Shown: positions 45,243 to 54,454, counted from the first letter of the stretch. The stretch: 64,000 bases of DNA from Sphingopyxis flava (GCF_900168005.1 NZ_FUYP01000010.1:62001-126000), one strand, 5' to 3'. Numbers and translations are program-made. Notes: generated by a model not told the origin, from the letters alone.

Positions 45243-45485
45243 CTACTTGCTCTTGTCGCGGTTCACGTAGAGCAGCGCTGCCAGAACGGCAGCCGAGCCG
45301 ATCCCGATCCCGGCGGCTGCGGTTTTCCAGCCGCGCTTCCGGTCGATCTTCGCCGCAGCCTCCTTGTCGGCCGCTTCGGCCCTGTCGGCGGCTTCCTTCT
45401 GCGCCTGGAGCTCGCGCGCGGCGCGGAGGACCTCATTCTCTTCTTCTTCGGGGAGGGGAGGGTTCGGCTGGCCTTGGTCCGTCAT
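45243..45485 (-). CDS. Small single-span membrane protein
   Basis: 80 residues: an acidic/proline N-terminus (PPLPEEEENEVL), a charged Ala/Glu/Lys helix of coiled-coil character, and a C-terminal membrane helix TAAAGIGIGSAAVLAALLYV followed by NRDKSK. Resembles small stress or envelope proteins; no family recognised. The ATG at 45485 has AGAGAAG upstream. It lies 20 bp downstream of ald on the same strand. Confidence 0.6.
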   Translation of the reverse strand: MTDQGQPNPPLPEEEENEVLRAARELQAQKEAADRAEAADKEAAAKIDRKRGWKTAAAGIGIGSAAVLAALLYVNRDKSK

Positions 45486-45505
45486 CGGTCTTCTCTGTTC
45501 CTTGC

Positions 45506-46621
45506 TCAACGTAACGCCTGGTCGACAGGCACATAGTCGGTTCCGGTCGCTTCGGCTACCGCCTCGAACGTCACCTTCCCATTCCAAACGTTCAAGCCCT
45601 GCGCAAGATGCACATCGCGGCTGAGTGCCTCCTTCCAACCAAGGTCGGCGATACGCAGCGCGTGCGGCAGCGTGACATTGTTGAGCGCATAAGTGCTCGT
45701 TCGCGCGACCGCACCCGGCATGTTGGCGACCGCATAATGGACGATGCCATCGACGACATAGGTGGGATCATCGTGCGTCGTCGCGTGGCTCGTCTCGAAG
45801 CAGCCGCCCTGATCGATCGCGACGTCGACGAGCACCGATCCGGGGCGCATCGTCTTCAGCATGTCGCGGGTGACAAGCTTGGGCGCCTCGGCGCCCGGGA
45901 TCAGCACTGCGCCGATGACGAGATCGGCCTCGGCGACGCATTCGGCGAGATTTGCGCGGTTCGAGAAGCGGGTCTTCGCCCGCGATTCGAAAAATGTGCC
46001 GACGCGTTCGAGCACCTCAGGATCACGATCGAGGATGGTGACGTCTGCCCCGAGCCCGGCTGCCATCTGCGCCGCATTGAAGCCCACCACCCCGCCGCCG
46101 ATGATGCACACTTTCCCCGGCGCCACGCCCGGGACGCCGCCGAGCAGCACCCCGCGCCCGCCATGCGCCTTTTCCAGCGCCGTCGCCCCCGCCTGGATCG
46201 ACATGCGCCCCGCAACCTGGCTCATCGGCTTTAGAAGCGGCAGCCCGCCGTGCGGGCTCGTGACCGTTTCATAGGCGATGCACACGGCGCCCGATGCCAT
46301 CAGGTCGCGCGTCTGCTCAGGGTCGGGGGCGAGATGAAGATAGGTGTAGAGGATCTGGCCGGCGCTGAGCATCGCGCGTTCCGCCGGCTGCGGTTCCTTC
46401 ACCTTCACCACCATCTCGGCGGAACCGAAAATCTCCGCGCCGCTCGCGACAATTTCGGCCCCTGCATCCTCATAGGTGCGATCGCGCGCGCCGATACCCT
46501 CGCCCGCCCCCGTTTCCACCAGCACGCGGTGACCGTGCACGACGAGCTCGCGCGCGCTTTCAGGGGTCAGCCCGACGCGATATTCGTGATTCTTGATTTC
46601 CTTCGGCGTACCGATGATCAT
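45506..46621 (-). CDS. ald: Alanine dehydrogenase
   Basis: 371 residues, the usual length. [20 protein letters not shown] at the N-terminus (substrate Arg), HLAPDPEQT, the NAD loop [20 protein letters not shown] and [20 protein letters not shown] are diagnostic. It catalyses reversible L-alanine deamination to pyruvate and ammonia. The start at 46621 begins the conserved MIIG; an in-frame ATG at 46645 is upstream. A perfect 16-bp palindrome at 46638-46653 lies just before the start and probably controls the gene. Confidence 0.96.
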   Translation of the reverse strand: MIIGTPKEIKNHEYRVGLTPESARELVVHGHRVLVETGAGEGIGARDRTYEDAGAEIVASGAEIFGSAEMVVKVKEPQPAERAMLSAGQILYTYLHLAPDPEQTRDLMASGAVCIAYETVTSPHGGLPLLKPMSQVAGRMSIQAGATALEKAHGGRGVLLGGVPGVAPGKVCIIGGGVVGFNAAQMAAGLGADVTILDRDPEVLERVGTFFESRAKTRFSNRANLAECVAEADLVIGAVLIPGAEAPKLVTRDMLKTMRPGSVLVDVAIDQGGCFETSHATTHDDPTYVVDGIVHYAVANMPGAVARTSTYALNNVTLPHALRIADLGWKEALSRDVHLAQGLNVWNGKVTFEAVAEATGTDYVPVDQALR

Positions 46622-46637
46622 GACCCTGTCTCCAACC

Positions 46638-46653
46638 GGTTTCACCTGAAACC
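46638..46653. promoter_or_regulatory. GGTTTCA-CC-TGAAACC palindrome upstream of ald
   Basis: Perfect inverted repeat centred about 25 bp upstream of the ald start. The core GTTTCA-N2-TGAAAC recurs before phhA (51687-51700) at nearly the same distance, suggesting a shared amino-acid-responsive regulator, for example of the Lrp/AsnC type (inference). Confidence 0.65.
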
Positions 46654-46725
46654 AATAGCCGCCCCCAAACCCCGATGTATAGCGCTCACGGGTCTGCCGC
46701 GCTCACCAAATTCGCGCGCGCCGGG

Positions 46726-46740
46726 TTAACGCGCAATTTA
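46726..46740 (+). promoter_or_regulatory. Near-consensus CtrA box upstream of the globin-coupled chemoreceptor
   Basis: TTAA (46726-46729), seven bases, TTTA (46737-46740): one mismatch from TTAA-N7-TTAA, about 90 bp before the chemoreceptor start. CtrA of sphingomonads is known to control motility and chemotaxis genes, so the position is plausible. Confidence 0.4.
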
Positions 46741-46830
46741 CCCATTTTGCAGCATATTCCGTTCACCAGCTTCGCGGACGAAAAGGCGGCAGCCGCCGCG
46801 CGTCGAAAACATGGCTTCGGGGGACGGGAT

Positions 46831-48180
46831 ATGGTGAAGGAAAATCCGATTCATAAGCAGCAGATTGATCCGGTGCTGATGGCCGATCGCTTCTTCTATT
46901 ACGACCTCGACGGCCGCCTCGTCGCTGACGCGGAAGAAATTGCCGCGATCGTGGCGGGCCATGAGGAAGAAATGGGGCGTGCCTATTGGGACGCGTTCAA
47001 CGCCCTTCCCCATGTCCGCAAGGTCGAGGGCGAGCTCCTTGAAACCTATGTGCGCGGCAGCGCGCGGCATATGCTCATCAAATATTCCGATCCCGCAGGC
47101 CAGGAATCGGCGACGATCGCCTGCCAGAACACGCATATGGCGCGGCGCGTCAATGTTCCCCTTGCCTCGGTGCTGTCGTGCCTTGGCGCGTGCCACCGCC
47201 TCACCATCGAGCATGTCGTCCGGGCCTGCGAAGGCGATGCTGAGCGCATCGTCCGGCTGACGAGCGCGGTCAACCGCCTCGCGCTGCTCGAGATCGACAT
47301 CATGCAGACCTATGCCGAGAAACTGGAGCGCGCGGCGGTCTCGAGCGAGCGGCAGGCGCTCGCAGGCGATTTCGACCGCTCGATCGCGACGCTCGCCCAG
47401 GACACCGACGGGGTGCGCCAGCAACTCGCCGTCCAGGCCGAATCGGCCGACCTTGCCGCCAAGGGCATGATCGCAAAGACTAGCGAGGTCGCCGCAGCCT
47501 CCGAGCAATCGGCGATCGCGATGCGCGAAGCGGCGTCGACTGCCGCCGGGCTGATCCGCGCCATCGAGGACGCACGCAGCGAAGTCGAGGCCTCGGCCGC
47601 GGTCGCGACGCGCGCCTCTGAACAGGCGGGCGAAGCGGTGGCGATGTCCGAGGCGCTGTCGCGCCACGCTGAATCGATCGAGTCGATCCTCGGGCTGATC
47701 CGCGAGATCGCCGGCCAGACCAACCTTCTCGCCCTCAACGCGACGATCGAGGCGGCGCGCGCGGGCGAATCGGGCCGCGGATTTGCGGTGGTTGCGCAGG
47801 AGGTAAAGAGCCTTGCCAATGAAACCGCTCGCGCGACCGACGACATCGCGGGCAAGATCGCCGCGATCCAGCAGGCGACGAAGGGCGCGGTGAGCGCCAA
47901 TCAGTCGATCCAGACGACGATCGTCGAGGTCCAGCAGTCGGCCGAGCGGATTCGCGACGCGATGGATGCACAGGCTCAGACCGTCACCTCGATCACCGCC
48001 GCGGTCGACGAAACCGCGCTTGCCGCCGACTCCATGTCGTCAACGATCGCAAGCATCCGCAACGATTCAGGTATGGTCGCGGGCGAGATCAGTGTGCTGA
48101 GCGAAAAATTCGCCAAGATGGGCGAGCGGCTCCAGTCGCTCGAGCAGGCAGCGAGCGAGTTCAGCCGCCGGGTCGCCTAG
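46831..48180 (+). CDS. Globin-coupled methyl-accepting chemotaxis protein
   Basis: 449 residues, no membrane segment. The N-terminal globin-like sensor domain (about 15-180) has a candidate proximal heme His102 in [19 protein letters not shown] helical linker leads to the MCP signalling domain (about 200-445), whose hairpin tip contains [20 protein letters not shown] and [15 protein letters not shown]. This is the HemAT-like architecture for oxygen or gas sensing through CheA. The ATG at 46831 with GGGGGACGGG upstream is preferred; the frame is open to 46675. Confidence 0.9.
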   Translation: MVKENPIHKQQIDPVLMADRFFYYDLDGRLVADAEEIAAIVAGHEEEMGRAYWDAFNALPHVRKVEGELLETYVRGSARHMLIKYSDPAGQESATIACQNTHMARRVNVPLASVLSCLGACHRLTIEHVVRACEGDAERIVRLTSAVNRLALLEIDIMQTYAEKLERAAVSSERQALAGDFDRSIATLAQDTDGVRQQLAVQAESADLAAKGMIAKTSEVAAASEQSAIAMREAASTAAGLIRAIEDARSEVEASAAVATRASEQAGEAVAMSEALSRHAESIESILGLIREIAGQTNLLALNATIEAARAGESGRGFAVVAQEVKSLANETARATDDIAGKIAAIQQATKGAVSANQSIQTTIVEVQQSAERIRDAMDAQAQTVTSITAAVDETALAADSMSSTIASIRNDSGMVAGEISVLSEKFAKMGERLQSLEQAASEFSRRVA

Positions 48181-48230
48181 CGCCACTTACGCCCTTGGCA
48201 CGGCGCCCCGCCCGCCGCTAAACGCGGCGG

Positions 48231-48923
48231 ATGAGCAGGCATATCCTCATCACGGGCGCAAGCCGCGGCATCGGTGCCGCGATCGCGGCGGCGCTGCAAT
48301 CCCCCGATCACCGCATCGTCGCGCTGTCGAGCGCCGATGGCGACCTTGCCGACCCGGCCGTGCCGCCTCGGCTCTGGACCGCGGGCCTCGACCGGCTCGG
48401 CGGCCGTATCGATGTGCTGATCAACAACGCCGGGGTGTTCGAGGCAAATCCGATCGACAAGAGCGACGCCGATTGGCTTGCGGGATGGAACCGCACGCTT
48501 GAGATCAACCTCACCGCGAGCGCCCAGCTTGGCCGCCTCGCCGTGCGGCATTGGCTCGAAGGCGGTGAGGGCGGGCGCCTCGTCAACATTGCAAGCCGCG
48601 CCGCGCACCGCGGCGACAGCCCCGCGCACTGGCACTATGCAGCGTCAAAGGCGGGGATGGTCGCTATGACCAAGACGATCGCGCGCGGCTACGCCCGCGA
48701 CAAGATTCTCGCCTTTGCGATCTGTCCGGGTTTCACCATGACCGGCATGGCCGACGATTATCTTGCGAGCCGTGGCGGCGACAAATTGCTCGCCGATATC
48801 CCGCTCGGCCGGGTCGCCCAGCCGGAGGAAATCGCCGAGATGGCGCGCTGGTGCGCCCTTAAGGCGCCGCCTTCGATGACCGGCGCGGTGCTCGATGTGA
48901 ACGGGGCAAGCTATGTCCGCTAA
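48231..48923 (+). CDS. SDR family oxidoreductase
   Basis: 230 residues: ILITGASRGIGAAIAAAL (cofactor loop), INNAGVFE, catalytic Ser in NIASRAAHRG and Tyr/Lys in WHYAASKAGMVAMTK, and CPGFTMTGM. Classical short-chain dehydrogenase; substrate unknown. Its stop overlaps the metallo-beta-lactamase start by 11 bp, so they share a transcript. Confidence 0.92.
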   Translation: MSRHILITGASRGIGAAIAAALQSPDHRIVALSSADGDLADPAVPPRLWTAGLDRLGGRIDVLINNAGVFEANPIDKSDADWLAGWNRTLEINLTASAQLGRLAVRHWLEGGEGGRLVNIASRAAHRGDSPAHWHYAASKAGMVAMTKTIARGYARDKILAFAICPGFTMTGMADDYLASRGGDKLLADIPLGRVAQPEEIAEMARWCALKAPPSMTGAVLDVNGASYVR

Positions 48924-49818
48924 GCCGCTGCTCCTCGCCGCGCTGCTGCTGCTCGCAGGCTGCGCGGCGCCGGCCGGGAAAGTCTCTTTCCCCTCCCCTG
49001 CTGCCAATGGCGAGGCGCTCGCCGCCGCGTGCGAGGACCGCGACGGCTGGAGCGACCCCGCGCCGCCCGCGAAAATTTTCGGCACCAGCTATTATGTCGG
49101 CACCTGCGGCATTTCCGCGGTGCTGATCGACGCACCGGGCGGCCTCGTGCTGATCGACGCGGCGACCGAGACCGCCGCGCCGCAGATTCTCGCCAATATC
49201 CGTACGCTGGGTTTTGACCCCAACAAGGTCCGCATGCTGCTCGCGAGCCACGAGCATCTCGACCATGTGGGCGGCCTTCGGGCGCTGCAGGATGCGACCG
49301 GCGCCAAAATCTATACGCGACGCGAAGCCATCGAGGCTCTGACGAGCGGCGAGCCCGATCCACGCGATCCGCAGCGCGGCGCGATCGCCCCTTTTCGCGG
49401 CGTGGTCATCGCCGGCGAACTTCAGGACGGCGAGACAGTGCCGATTGCAGGGCTTGAACTCACGCTTCACGCAACGCCCGGCCACACGCCGGGGAGCACG
49501 AGCTGGACATGGAAGTCGTGCGAAGGCGCCGACTGCCGGACCATCGCCTATATCGACAGCCTGAGCGCCGTATCGGCCGATGATTATCGCTTCGCCGATC
49601 ACCCCGACTATGTCGCCATGCTGCGCGCCACCTTCGCCAAGCTGTCCGCCTTGCCTTGCGATATATTGGTCACCCCGCATCCTGCTGTAAGCAACCTTTT
49701 CGCGCGCCTATCGGGGGCCGCCGCGCTCGTTGATACCGACGCTTGCCGCGTCTATGCCGCGGGCGCCGCGGAGCGTCTCGACGCGCGGCTCGCCAAGGAG
49801 GCCGAAAACAAGTCATGA
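48913..49818 (+). CDS. Subclass B3 metallo-beta-lactamase family lipoprotein
   Basis: 301 residues. Lipoprotein signal peptide with Cys17 in LLLLAGC. The metallo-hydrolase site is complete for subclass B3: HEHLDH (H113, H115, D117, H118), H191 in ATPGHTPGST and H256 in VTPHP; IDSLSAVSADDYRF follows the B3 pattern. Such chromosomal enzymes often hydrolyse carbapenems, but activity here is inference. It is sandwiched between an SDR gene and prmA with overlapping frames, showing no sign of recent mobility. Confidence 0.9.
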   Translation: MSAKPLLLAALLLLAGCAAPAGKVSFPSPAANGEALAAACEDRDGWSDPAPPAKIFGTSYYVGTCGISAVLIDAPGGLVLIDAATETAAPQILANIRTLGFDPNKVRMLLASHEHLDHVGGLRALQDATGAKIYTRREAIEALTSGEPDPRDPQRGAIAPFRGVVIAGELQDGETVPIAGLELTLHATPGHTPGSTSWTWKSCEGADCRTIAYIDSLSAVSADDYRFADHPDYVAMLRATFAKLSALPCDILVTPHPAVSNLFARLSGAAALVDTDACRVYAAGAAERLDARLAKEAENKS

Positions 49819-50786
49819 GCTGGCTCGTCTCGCTCCCCTGCACCCGCGATGAAGCCGAGGCGCTTTCGGGCGAAGTGCCTGCGCTCGACGCGCTTCCCGA
49901 TGCGCCGGTGGTGGCAACACGCGAGATCGACGAAGCGGCGGGCCAGTGGCAGCTCGATGCCTATGTCGAGACGCCGCCTAGCGCCGCGCTCGTTGAAACC
50001 TTGCGCGCGCTGATCCCGAGCGCGAGAAGTGCCGCGCCGACGGTCGAGGAGCTCCCCGAAGAGGATTGGGTGACGCTGAGCCAGCAGGGACTCCGGCCCG
50101 TTCAGGCCGGCCGCTTCTTCGTCCATACAAGCAGCCATGCCGACCATGTGCCGTCCGGCGTCGTCGCGTTTCAGATCGACGCGAGCCAAGCCTTCGGAAC
50201 GGGCGGGCACGACACCACCGCGGGGTGCCTTGCGATGCTCGACCGGCTGGCGCGCAGAGGCGCCGCGCCGCGCAACATCGCCGACATCGGCACCGGCACG
50301 GGGCTCCTCGCCTTCGCGGCCCTTCACCTGTGGCCCCGCGCGCGCGTGATTGCCTCCGACATCGACCCTGCGAGCATTTTCGTCACGCGCGACAATGCCG
50401 TGATCAACGCCGTGCCGCTCGGCCGCGGCGGCGGGCAGCTCGCGCTTGCGGTTGCAGCCGGAACCGATCATCCTGCGATCCGCCACCGCGCGCCTTTCGA
50501 TCTCGTGATCGCCAATATTCTCGCGGGTCCGCTGATCACCCTCGCTCCCGACATTGCCGCTTCCACCGCGCCGGGCGGTCATGCCATTCTTGCCGGACTG
50601 ATCGCGCGCCAGATGGAGGCGGTGCTCGCCGCCTATCGCGCGCAGGGCTTCCGCCTTGCAGCGCGCGGGGGGAGCGCCGATTGGCCATGCCTGCTCCTCG
50701 CCAAGCGCCGGCGCTATGGCTTTCGGCGCAAGGAACGCGCCTTCCACCGGTCGGACCCGGCGGACGCCAGTTTCGGGAGCTGGTAG
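49815..50786 (+). CDS. prmA: Ribosomal protein L11 methyltransferase
   Basis: 323 residues. N-terminal substrate domain, linker, and a Rossmann methyltransferase domain with AFGTGGHDTTAGCL (PrmA signature), IADIGTGTGLLAFAAL (SAM motif I) and LVIANILAGPLI (NxL/I motif). It trimethylates L11 lysines. The ATG overlaps the beta-lactamase gene's TGA by 4 bp. Confidence 0.93.
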   Translation: MSWLVSLPCTRDEAEALSGEVPALDALPDAPVVATREIDEAAGQWQLDAYVETPPSAALVETLRALIPSARSAAPTVEELPEEDWVTLSQQGLRPVQAGRFFVHTSSHADHVPSGVVAFQIDASQAFGTGGHDTTAGCLAMLDRLARRGAAPRNIADIGTGTGLLAFAALHLWPRARVIASDIDPASIFVTRDNAVINAVPLGRGGGQLALAVAAGTDHPAIRHRAPFDLVIANILAGPLITLAPDIAASTAPGGHAILAGLIARQMEAVLAAYRAQGFRLAARGGSADWPCLLLAKRRRYGFRRKERAFHRSDPADASFGSW

Positions 50787-50789
50787 GCG

Positions 50790-51668
50790 CTACGAGCTCT
50801 TGGCGAGCGCGTAATCCTGCGTACCGCGCGTGATCACCTCGTCGCCCGGCAGGATGTCGGCGATCGGGATCGGCGGCAATGCAGCGTTCGAAGCGTAAAG
50901 CGGCGCGAAGTCGGTATTGACCGTTACATCGAGGAGCTGGTCGAGGCTGTCGATGACAAAATAATTCTGCTGGAAATCGTCGATCCGATAGTCGGTGCGC
51001 ATCACGCGCGCGAGATCGAAGCCGATGCGGTTCGGACTGTCTGAATCGAGCGCAAATAGGCTCTCGGCGTAGGAAGACACAATGCCCGCGCCATAGATGC
51101 GCAGCCCCCCCGCTTCCCGGATCAGGCCGAATTCGACCGTGTACCAGTAGAGCCGGGCGAGCTGCTTGAGCGCATCGAATTTCTGGCTGCGTAGCCCGCC
51201 CTCGCCATAGGCCTGCATATAATCGGCAAACACGGGGTCAGCGAGCATCGGGACGTGGCCGAAGACGTCGTGGAAGACGTCGGGCTCCTGCAAATAGTCG
51301 AGCTGCTCGGGCGTGCGGATGAAATTGCCCGCCGGAAAGCGCCTGTTGGCGAGATGATCGAAAAAGACATCGTCGGGAACGAGACCCGGCACCGCGACGA
51401 CCTGCCACCCCGTCGCCGCCATCAAGCGCGAATTGAGCTCACGATAATCCGGAATGCCAGGATTTTCGAGCTTGAGCACGTCGATACCGCGCAAAAAGGC
51501 TTCCGATGCGCGGCCGGGAAGCATCGCAGACTGGCGCGCAAAAAGGCGGTCCCACATCGCATGCTCGGCGGCGGTAAACGCCTCCCAGTTCTGCGCAATC
51601 GTCCAGTCGGGCGCGGCGGCTGGCGGCGGCGTGTCGTGGACATGGGTTTCGGGATTCGCCATAGGCAT
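50790..51668 (-). CDS. phhA: Phenylalanine 4-monooxygenase
   Basis: 292 residues, bacterial phenylalanine hydroxylase. Iron ligands H133 and H138 in EPDVFHDVFGHVPML and E179 in YWYTVEFGL; PGLVPDDVFFDHLANRRFP is the pterin loop. Converts phenylalanine to tyrosine using a tetrahydropterin. No phhB (dehydratase) adjoins. The start could be residue 3 (MANPET). A palindromic operator at 51686-51701 lies 18 bp before it. Confidence 0.96.
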   Translation of the reverse strand: MPMANPETHVHDTPPPAAAPDWTIAQNWEAFTAAEHAMWDRLFARQSAMLPGRASEAFLRGIDVLKLENPGIPDYRELNSRLMAATGWQVVAVPGLVPDDVFFDHLANRRFPAGNFIRTPEQLDYLQEPDVFHDVFGHVPMLADPVFADYMQAYGEGGLRSQKFDALKQLARLYWYTVEFGLIREAGGLRIYGAGIVSSYAESLFALDSDSPNRIGFDLARVMRTDYRIDDFQQNYFVIDSLDQLLDVTVNTDFAPLYASNAALPPIPIADILPGDEVITRGTQDYALAKSS

Positions 51669-51685
51669 CGCGTTACCACAAAACT

Positions 51686-51701
51686 GGTTTCAGGTGAAAC
51701 T
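51686..51701. promoter_or_regulatory. GTTTCA-GG-TGAAAC palindrome upstream of phhA
   Basis: GTTTCA (51687-51692), GG, TGAAAC (51695-51700), centred about 25 bp before the phhA start, at the same distance as the ald copy. It also lies just downstream of the modC stop (51713). Confidence 0.65.
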
Positions 51702-51712
51702 TTAACTCGGTC

Positions 51713-52333
51713 TCAGCCATCGAGCGCGATCACTTTGGTCGCGAGCCGGTCGACCTCGTCGCGGTCGTGGCTCACGTAGAGAATCGGAAGCTTCAGGTCA
51801 TCGCGAATACGCTCGATCACCGTCATGATATCGCCGCGCCGCGCGGCATCGAGCGAAGAAAGCGGCTCGTCCATCAGCAGTATCTCGGGTCCGGCAAGCA
51901 GCGCGCGGCCGATCGCGATGCGCTGCGCCTCGCCCCCCGACAGGCTCCCTGGCCAGCGATCGAGCAGATGGCCAATGCCGAGGAAGGACGTCGCCTCGTC
52001 AAGGCTCATCCAGCGGCTCGCTGGTGGTGCAAGCTTGACCCCGTAAAGAAGATTGGCCCGCACCCGCCGGTGCGGGAAAAGACGACCGTCCTGAAAGACA
52101 TAGCCGACCCGACGGGCCTCGGGCGGCAGGTCGATGCCATCTCCAAAGAGCGTGCGTGTGCTGACGCGGATATGCCCCCGGTCGGGCCGCAGGAGCCCCG
52201 CGACCATATCGAGAAGACTGGTCTTGCCGGCGCCTGAAGGACCAAAGAGGGCGGTCAGCCCCGGCCCTGCCGTAAAGCGCGCGGCGATGAGCCGATCGCC
52301 GCGCCGCTTCGCAACATCGATATCAATCGTCAT
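51713..52333 (-). CDS. modC: Molybdate ABC transporter ATPase, short form
   Basis: 206 residues: Walker A FGPSGAGKTSLLD, Q-loop YVFQDGRLFPH, signature LSGGEAQRIAIGRAL, Walker B ILLMDEPLSSLD and H-loop VSHDRDE. The sequence is ModC-like, but the usual C-terminal TOBE/MOP domain (about 130 residues) is absent, ending right after the ATPase core. It overlaps modB by 11 bp. The start at 52333 is taken because it begins the first strand. Confidence 0.9.
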   Translation of the reverse strand: MTIDIDVAKRRGDRLIAARFTAGPGLTALFGPSGAGKTSLLDMVAGLLRPDRGHIRVSTRTLFGDGIDLPPEARRVGYVFQDGRLFPHRRVRANLLYGVKLAPPASRWMSLDEATSFLGIGHLLDRWPGSLSGGEAQRIAIGRALLAGPEILLMDEPLSSLDAARRGDIMTVIERIRDDLKLPILYVSHDRDEVDRLATKVIALDG

Positions 52334-53018
52334 GCTGCTGCCTTCCGGCCGGCGTGCGGCGAACGAGCCATTCGGAAAGAAGGAGCGCGCCGAGCGACAG
52401 CGCGACCGAAAAGAGCGCAAGCCTCGTCACCATCGTCTCGGACCCCGGGATCTGAAGCGCGGAATAGATGGCGAGCGGGAGCGTGCGCGTCTCGCCCGGA
52501 ATGTTCGACACAAAGCTGATCGTTGCGCCAAACTCGCCGATCGAGCGCGCAAAGCCGAGCACGAGCGCGGCGAGCACGCCGGGAAAGGCAAGCGGCAGGC
52601 TGATCGTCCAGAAAGCATGCCACGAGCTTGCCCCGAGCGTCCGCGCCGCCCCTTCAAGCCGCCGGTCCACCGCCTCGATCGAAAGCCGCATCGCGCGCAC
52701 CATCAGCGGCAGCGCCATGATCGCCGCCGCGAGCGCCGCGCCGGTCCAGCGGAACATCAGGCTCACGCCGAACCAGCTTTCAAGCCAGCGTCCCGCCGGA
52801 CCCAGCGGCCCGAACGCGAGCAGCAGCAGCCAGCCCGTGACGACCGGGGGCAGCACGAGCGGCAGGTGGACGAGGCCATCGAGCAGGAGACGCCCCGGAA
52901 ATCGGTAGCGCGCAAGCACCCAGGCGAGCGCAAACGCCAGTGGCAGCGCTGCGAGCACCGCGGCGCCGCCGACCTTCAGCGACAGCGTAACGATGCCCCA
53001 TTCGGCCGGCGTGAGCAT
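52323..53018 (-). CDS. modB: Molybdate ABC transporter permease
   Basis: 231 residues with five to six membrane helices. PLVLPPVVTGWLLLLAFG is typical ModB, and the EAA loop is AARTLGASSWHAFWTISLPL. Overlaps modA by 1 bp and modC by 11 bp. Confidence 0.94.
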   Translation of the reverse strand: MLTPAEWGIVTLSLKVGGAAVLAALPLAFALAWVLARYRFPGRLLLDGLVHLPLVLPPVVTGWLLLLAFGPLGPAGRWLESWFGVSLMFRWTGAALAAAIMALPLMVRAMRLSIEAVDRRLEGAARTLGASSWHAFWTISLPLAFPGVLAALVLGFARSIGEFGATISFVSNIPGETRTLPLAIYSALQIPGSETMVTRLALFSVALSLGALLLSEWLVRRTPAGRQQHDD

Positions 53019-53782
53019 CAGGGCGCCGAAAAGCCGTGGCGCGCGAAGATCGCGCGCGCCTGCTGCGAGAGGAGAAAGGAGCGAAATGCGGCCGCATCCT
53101 TGTGCCGCGACGCCTTCAGCACGGCGAGCGGATAACGGATGGGCGCGTGGCTCGAGGCAGGAAAGACGCCCACGACGCGGACGCCGCGCGACGCCTTCGC
53201 GTCGGTTTCATAAACGATGCCGAGCGGCGCGGCTCTCCGCTCGACCAGCGCCATCGCGGCGCGGACATTCTCAGCCGGAGCGAGCTGCCGTCTAAGCGCG
53301 CTCCACACGCCAAGCGACGTCAGCGCGGCCTTTGCATATTTGCCCGCCGGCACCGCATCGGGATCGGCAAGTGCAAGCCGCCCGCCGCCAAGCACCCGGG
53401 CGAGCGGGAAACCATGCGCGATCGTCAGCCGCACCTTGCTCGCCGCAGGCGCGACCAATACCAGCCGGTTCCCGAGCAAGGTCGCGCGGCTTCCTGCGCG
53501 CAGGCGCCCCGCCTTTCCGACCCTGTCCATCCAGGGCTCGTCGGCAGAGATGAAAAGGTCGGCAGGCGCGCCCGCGATGATCTGCCGGGCGAGCGCAGAT
53601 GAGGCGGCAAAGGAGACGACGGGCCGAGCATGTCCCTTTGCCGCCCATGCGTCGGCGACTTCGCCTAAGGATTCCTGGAGGCTCGCCGCAGCAAGCACCA
53701 ATGGTCCGCGCTCGGCAGCGCTTAAAGCCGGCGCGAGAAAGAGCGCGGCAAGGAGAAGACCAAGGGAGCGGACAAACGCCAT
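53018..53782 (-). CDS. modA: Molybdate-binding periplasmic protein
   Basis: 254 residues. Signal peptide ends near LAPALSAAE. LVLAAASLQESLGEVADAWA and VSFAASSALARQI (anion-binding serines), and GAPADLFISADEPWMD are ModA signatures. It captures molybdate or tungstate for ModBC. Six bases separate it from the upstream Crp/Fnr gene. Confidence 0.93.
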   Translation of the reverse strand: MAFVRSLGLLLAALFLAPALSAAERGPLVLAAASLQESLGEVADAWAAKGHARPVVSFAASSALARQIIAGAPADLFISADEPWMDRVGKAGRLRAGSRATLLGNRLVLVAPAASKVRLTIAHGFPLARVLGGGRLALADPDAVPAGKYAKAALTSLGVWSALRRQLAPAENVRAAMALVERRAAPLGIVYETDAKASRGVRVVGVFPASSHAPIRYPLAVLKASRHKDAAAFRSFLLSQQARAIFARHGFSAP

Positions 53783-53788
53783 ATCGTC

Positions 53789-54454
53789 TCAGCTATATAG
53801 AGCGCCGCTGCCCGGCGAAAGCGAGGCTGCGACGCGGATGTGGCCATAGCCTGGCTCGACCAGCCCGCGCGCGGTGAGCTCGCGAAGCGCGGCCCCCAGG
53901 GTCACGCGCGAGACCCCGAGCAGGTCCGCGAGCTGCTGCTGCGTTGCGCGGACCGTGCTGCGATCGGGCGCGTCTGCCGCCATCGCAGCGAGCAGCCGCA
54001 CAAGCCGGTCGGCGGCCGGCAGACGCCGTTCGGCATCGATGATGTCGAGCGTGACAGCAAGCTGGCGCGACAGGCTGCGAAGCAGGAGTTCGGCCCACCC
54101 GATATCCTCCGCCATCAGCCGGCGCAGCAGCGGCCGGCCGATTGCGATCAGCCGCGCAGGTCCGCTCGCGATCGCGTCGGCCTGGCGCGGAACGCCTGCA
54201 AAAAAGGCAAGTTCGCCGAACATGTCGCCCGGCCCCAGCACCGCAAAGGCGGTGAAGCGTCCGTCCTCGGCATGGCGCCCTGCGAGGACATGCCCCTCGC
54301 AAACCACCCAGAAGGTGTCGCCAGGGTCGCCCTGGTGCTGCACAAATTGCCCATCGGCGAGGCTGCGCACCGGCGCGATCGCTGCAAGCCGCTCGCGCTC
54401 GGCGCGCGCGAGCCTGGTCCGCTCGGCAAGCGCAAAGTGATAACTTCTTTGCAT
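53789..54454 (-). CDS. Crp/Fnr-family transcriptional regulator
   Basis: 221 residues: an N-terminal cyclic-nucleotide-type beta-roll (about 20-130, FVQHQGDPGDTFWVVCEGHV, GDMFGELAFF) and a C-terminal winged helix (about 150-215, ATQQQLADLLGVSRVTLGAA). It has no Fnr-type cysteine set. AGGAG 4 bases upstream supports the ATG at 54454. As first gene of the modABC operon it may control molybdate uptake or molybdoenzyme genes, in place of ModE (inference). Confidence 0.9.
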   Translation of the reverse strand: MQRSYHFALAERTRLARAERERLAAIAPVRSLADGQFVQHQGDPGDTFWVVCEGHVLAGRHAEDGRFTAFAVLGPGDMFGELAFFAGVPRQADAIASGPARLIAIGRPLLRRLMAEDIGWAELLLRSLSRQLAVTLDIIDAERRLPAADRLVRLLAAMAADAPDRSTVRATQQQLADLLGVSRVTLGAALRELTARGLVEPGYGHIRVAASLSPGSGALYS

